NCBI RefSeq assembly: GCF_949987535.1
Contig: NC_080073.1
Coordinates: 92,419,344-92,483,343 of the forward strand
Origin: Balaenoptera acutorostrata
Lineage: Eukaryota > Chordata > Mammalia > Artiodactyla > Balaenopteridae
DNA length: 64,000 nucleotides
Direction of reading: 5' to 3'
Part shown: piece by piece, positions 59,735 to 64,000 of the stretch
Layout of the letters: each line of letters begins with the position of its first letter
Numbering within the stretch: position 1 is the stretch's first letter
The notes under the pieces: generated by a model
Seen by the model: the letters and a program-made list of their open reading frames with translations, nothing else
The model's database searches: none
What the model was told of the DNA's origin: nothing
Program-made: the position numbers and the translations under genes

Positions 59735-59905
59735 AGCGGCTTGTAGCCTCAGCAGTTCATTGGAATCACCTGGGAGAGCTTTAATGCTGATGTCCAAGGC
59801 ACACTCCAGACCTATTAAATAAGAATGGGGGATGGGGGAGGAGTCAGTACTTTTTAAAGTTCCCCAGCATGTGCCACCAGGGTTGAGAACCAGTGCCTTC
59901 ACTGT
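59735..59905 (+). mobile_element. MER5A-type hAT MITE (second of two)
   Basis: It contains TTCATTGGAATCACCTGGG, GCACACTCCAGACCTATTAA and, at the right end, AGGGTTGAGAACCAGTG, the inverted end of the family. The two neighbouring copies are separate, differently diverged insertions. Confidence 0.72.
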
Positions 59906-61864
59906 GCTAGTGAGTCATGATTATGATGTACATTAGGCATCAAATGATCCATCATGCAGCTTTATATTCCAGCTCACTGCAGCTGGGACTCATATTCAAC
60001 TCCTCATCTTTGTTTCAGATATGGAATTAACAAATTAATTTCAAGTTCCATCATACCTTTACTAAGATGAATATTGTCAGTGATCAGAGAATTGCCTCTA
60101 GTGTCACTGATGTATTTGCTTTCACAATATTTTGAGAACTAAGAATCTACTGTGAGCAAATATTAATATCATTCCATGTGACCGAATTTTGTCCCAGAAT
60201 TGGCCTTGGACAATTCATGATTTCATGAGTATCAGGGTCTCTCAACCTTACTGATACCTTACATTTTAGGGATTTTTGAACCATGCAGTTGGCTTTAGGT
60301 AAACTTTATAACCTTCATGCTCACCACTTTTTAGTGTCTTCCAACCCCAGGGGAATACTTTTAATATTATAGGGAAGTATGGGGTCAACATTACTTATCA
60401 CTATTTTTCTGAAGCTCACGCATGCCCAGAATTTCAGAGAACTTTTAGGGAAGCTACATCTTTTCTTGGCACCTTAACATTACCTGTCTCTAAAGTACAA
60501 TCATCCTTGTGTTTCTCAGTATATTTCTTCAACAAGCAATGGAAGCATCACTCTAGTGTTATTGAGTAATTTGACTTATTAACAATGAGAGTAGTCTTTA
60601 GTATGAGGAATTTTTATGCATTTTCTTACATGGTCTTTGCCTAGAAACATTTTATTCCGCGGTCTTTGTTGGCCCTCTTGTAAATCTGTTTTGGAACAGG
60701 TTCCTTGGGCAGCTGGATTTGAAATGAGGCTTTGTTAGTTGTGAAATCAAAATCACAGTCCTTCTGTGGTTTTGGTGTGAGAGCTCCATCTGGAAATGGA
60801 TCAGCCCTTACTGTCTCAGCATATGTCCCAGGGACTACATTCTCCCAATAATTCCAACAACGCTGTGGTTCCAAATTCAGCAGTTTTCCCCCTCCTTGCT
60901 GTCATACATCCATCGATGAGCAGCCAAACTTCAGGAAGCGAAAAAGAGTGTGGAGATATTTATAATGAAATAAAATAGCCCCCGCATCAAAATTAAGTGA
61001 GGCTGAAATATTCTTCTGGTTTCTATTCTACTCAGGGTTATGGAGGGGTTTTACTTTGTTCTGACTTTGTTTACAGATGTAAGTCAGCTGAGTTCTCACC
61101 ATTTCCCTGCAGATCAGCATTTTAGTGTCACAGACTGACCTTCTCTGCCATTAACTCATCGGACATGCCAAACAACAAAGGGCCTTTCTAATTACAGAGC
61201 TCTTGGGCACAATAGAATGGCTCACATTATTGAGGTGGAAAGAGGACAAAAAATGAGTTTTCTCATTCTAGGTTTGAGAAAAAATACAGAACAAAAGTGT
61301 CCATACCTCAGTATAGAATGTCCACACAATGCAGATGGCCACCATGCCCTAGATGGAAGAAATTCACACACTGCTTCCTCTGCCTTTTATATGAGCCACC
61401 ACAAATGGCCAGCCATGACCCTCAGAGATTGCTCTTGCAATGTGAATGCAACTGTCAATGCCAATTTCTGGACCATGTCCATTGGCAATACAGGTGGAAA
61501 CATAGTCCACATTAAAACATTAAAGCAGGATGAGTAAGAACTGAAGAATCAACCACCCTTTCACCTGGGCTGGCATCCAGTGGGGAGGATTTCCACAATA
61601 ATAGTAGAGACAGTTTCCTTCATGCCTCCCCTTATCCTGATCTCTGACAGATTCGTATGTATGCTATGTTTCCAACTGAAACCGCCTGCTGCTAAATCCT
61701 TCAGACCGCTCTAATTCTAGAAGCTTAGTTTCAGATTACTGTACATCCTCTCAGAGGGAATGGAAGTCAGAGAGAGACCCTAAGGCCATAATTCCCAGAG
61801 AATAACTCTGCTTGAAGATCTAGGACTGCCATTTGAAAGAATGACCAAAAGGCCATTTTTTAGG
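59906..61864. other. unassigned sequence with one coherent minus-strand frame
   Basis: No repeat was recognised. A minus frame at 60641-60874 (77 codons) has a protein-like composition (KDCDFDFTTNKASFQIQLPK, KQIYKRANKDRG), but I know no family for it, and no splice context or poly(A) supports a gene. Plus-strand frames at 61217-61537 have no domain. Confidence 0.3.
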
Positions 61865-62060
61865 TCCATGCGTCTCAAAAGTTAATGCCCATGAGTATCA
61901 TTTCAGACACTTGTCAGAAATGCAGACTCTCAGCCCCCTTTTTTTCCAACTCAGAAGGTCTGGGTTCAGGCCTGGGGTGGGGGGGCCTGATATATCACTG
62001 CACACGATTCTGATGTAGTTGGTCTGTGGAGTACACACTGAGTGCTGCTAATCTAAACTA
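61865..62060 (+). mobile_element. MER5A-type hAT MITE, diverged
   Basis: GTCTCAAAAGTTAATGCCC, GTATCATTTCAGACACTTG, AGGTCTGGGTTCAGGCCTGGGG and ATTCTGATGTAGTTGGTCTG are in the family order, with extra G residues in the middle. Confidence 0.5.
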
Positions 62061-62689
62061 TAAGAGGCTTAGAAACACAGCAAGAAGAGTTTTTTATATT
62101 TTTCTTGAAAGGTGGGTTTTAAGGTATACCTGTTATCTATTCTCTTAGCTTATTTTGGGTACCAGGTAACCTTGAGACTCCATGAAACCTGAAGGCATAC
62201 AGAGTTCTCTCTGTTTTAGTGTCTCTAGGTACATGAATCGACTAGGATTAGCTAATGGAGACACATCCAATCAGCCAGCACATAATAGCTGAACTCTTGC
62301 TCGGCTGAGAACTAGGTACTGGTGGCACATAGTGATATGAAAAAAGTGTAACTAATGCATTTAGGGCAATGCAATTTACTTTGGAAGGGGAAATTTAACA
62401 GAGATGATGGAAGCTGAGCTTTGTTTTAAACTTTTGCAAGAAAACTGCCAGGCATGGAAGAGAAGGAAATTTTTGAGAAATAGGAAAAAAATCATATGCA
62501 AAAGCAAGGAGCTAAGAATTAGCCTTTTATAGTCTAGACATTTTAGGAAGTTCAAGGAAGTTGGGAAAACACGTGGATGGTGAGAAGTGGCAGAAAATAA
62601 GGTGGGCAGGAGAGAGCCTTGAGATCATATTACAAAGAGTTTTATATGACAAAACAAGAACTTTGATTTTGATCATGTATGGCACGAAA
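62061..62689. other. unassigned sequence
   Basis: No gene or nameable repeat is seen. Confidence 0.35.
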
Positions 62690-64000
62690 CATTATTGAGA
62701 GAAACTAAAGAATACCAAAACAAATGAAGTGCACCATATTCATAGATTGGAAGACTCTCAAAGACAGTATTTCAAAAATAACCATTCTTCCTAAATCGAA
62801 CTATAATTCAAAGGAATCAAAATCTGTGAAGTTTTGTGAAACTTGATAGGCCTATTCTAAAATTCAGGCAGAGTGGTGCTGTCAGAAGAATAGCTAAATA
62901 GACAAATAGAAAAGCATAGAGATTCTAGAAACTGATGCACACACACAACGTCACTTGATTTATAAAGAGATATCACTGTACCACAGTGAGGAAAAAATGG
63001 TACTTTGAATAAATGGTACTGGGCCCATTAGCTATCTACATGGAAAAAACAATTTTTACCCATACCCCACTCCTTGTACAAAAGTTAATTCCAGATGGTC
63101 CACAGATCAAAAAGTTAAAATAATAAACATTCTCAAAAATCACATCTTCTACACAGACATTTTTTAAACCACTAACCAAAATGAAAAACCTTGATAAATG
63201 GGACTACATTAGAGTTAAAAGCCTAAGTTTATCAAAAGACCCCATTATAAGAAGACCACAGAGTAGAAAATACTTGCCCCACATATAACTGACAAAGGAA
63301 TGAAGTACCAAATACATAGAGAACTCCTACAAAAAACTGAGCCAGCCACCAAGTTTTTTTAAATGTTCAGAATGTTTGAACAGGCACTTCACAGAAAAGA
63401 CATCCAAATTAACATTAAGCATGGGAAAATGTGGCCAGTCTCATTACTCATCATGAACTGAAAGTTAAAAACATAATGAACACAACTATATGCTCATTAA
63501 TTAGCTCAGATTGAAGGTACTAACAATACCAAGTGCTACCACGATTTGGATTAACGGACACTCATATATGGCTGCTGGAGATAAAAATTGGTATAATCAT
63601 TTGGGAAAAGTGGTAATATTTATAAAGACACATGTTCCTACCACCCAACAACTCCTTAGGAATATACTCAACACAACTGCATCCATATCTGTACCAAACT
63701 ATGTATTAAAAATATTCTTAAGAGCATTCTTAAAGTAGCCCAAAACTGAAAAATTCAAATGTCAATCAATAGCAGATTTGATAAATAAACTGTGGTATAT
63801 CCATACAATGGAATGTCATACTACAATAAGAATAAGCAAATTACTATTACACATAACGATGTGAATAAACATCAACTTTATAGCTGAGTGAAAGAAGACA
63901 GACACAAAAGAACCATACCATTATTCCCTTTATATAAAGTTCATATAAAGTTCAAAACAGGCAAAACTGATAGTATAGAAGTCCTGCAAATGGTTACCTT
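62690..64000 (+). mobile_element. ancient L1 (L1M type), ORF2 C-terminal half, runs off the window
   Basis: Decayed ORF2 text on the plus strand: TTCATAGATTGGAAGACTCTCAA, ATTCTAAAATTCAGGCAGAGTGG, CACTGGGCCC-like segment, CAACAAAAGTTAATTCCAGATGG-like text, GACAAAGGAATGAAGTACC, and near the end GGTATATCCATACAATGGAATG. Its frame is lost through many stops and gaps. The element continues past base 64000. Confidence 0.75.

Noticed and set aside
1..64000. CRISPR array, bacterial operon, phage or plasmid features
   Set aside because: No regularly spaced repeats, no dense operon-like coding and no ribosome-binding pattern. The SINE, LINE and LTR content shows a mammalian genome.

Overview
The window looks like a gene-poor stretch of a cetacean nuclear genome, either intergenic or intronic. 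I found no host protein-coding gene, tRNA, rRNA or CRISPR array that I can support. The lineage call rests on two things. One is a tRNA-derived SINE at 44941-45277 of the CHR-2 type, which is typical of whales and dolphins. The other is the L1 family, whose 3' UTR (seen at 2700-2960, 6880-7255, 20290-20665 and, reversed, 56400-56780) matches the young L1 of cetaceans. Ancient eutherian repeats (MIR, L2, MER5, MER20, MLT1 and L1M type) fill much of the rest. All family names come from recognising consensus sequence by eye; no database search was possible.

Layout. Bases 1-7258 hold one plus-strand L1 (copy A), entered in the middle of ORF2 and split at about 320/3640 by a composite L1 insertion (copy C). 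Copy C consists of an inverted ORF2 block, a forward ORF2-3'UTR block, and then the 3' end of a second, older-looking L1. A 485-bp solitary LTR lies at 7607-8091. After about 6.5 kb of mostly unassigned sequence comes a nearly full-length plus-strand L1 (copy B, about 14740-20674). Copy B has an intact ORF1 (288 codons) and a dead ORF2. Around 22730-23959 is a 198-bp inverted repeat whose arms are about 98.5% identical. From 24.5 to 64 kb the sequence is old interspersed repeats separated by unassigned sequence. This part includes a MIR broken three times by younger elements (33215-34805), a MER20 inside an L1 (44077), the CHR-2 SINE (44941), and an L1 3' end inserted in an older L1 (53168).

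Most interesting signals. (1) Copies A and B are independent insertions but share the same lesions in ORF2. These are a His in place of the first Asp of the reverse-transcriptase FADD motif, the same changes around motif A, the same 4-bp deletion and several further indels. This suggests a reverse-transcriptase-dead L1 lineage copied in trans. (2) Copy C can be read as twin priming plus template switching within one insertion. (3) The near-identical inverted repeat has a self-complementary 9-bp hairpin at its inner edge. None of these is a new biochemical system. They are structural observations that comparison with related genomes could confirm or reject.
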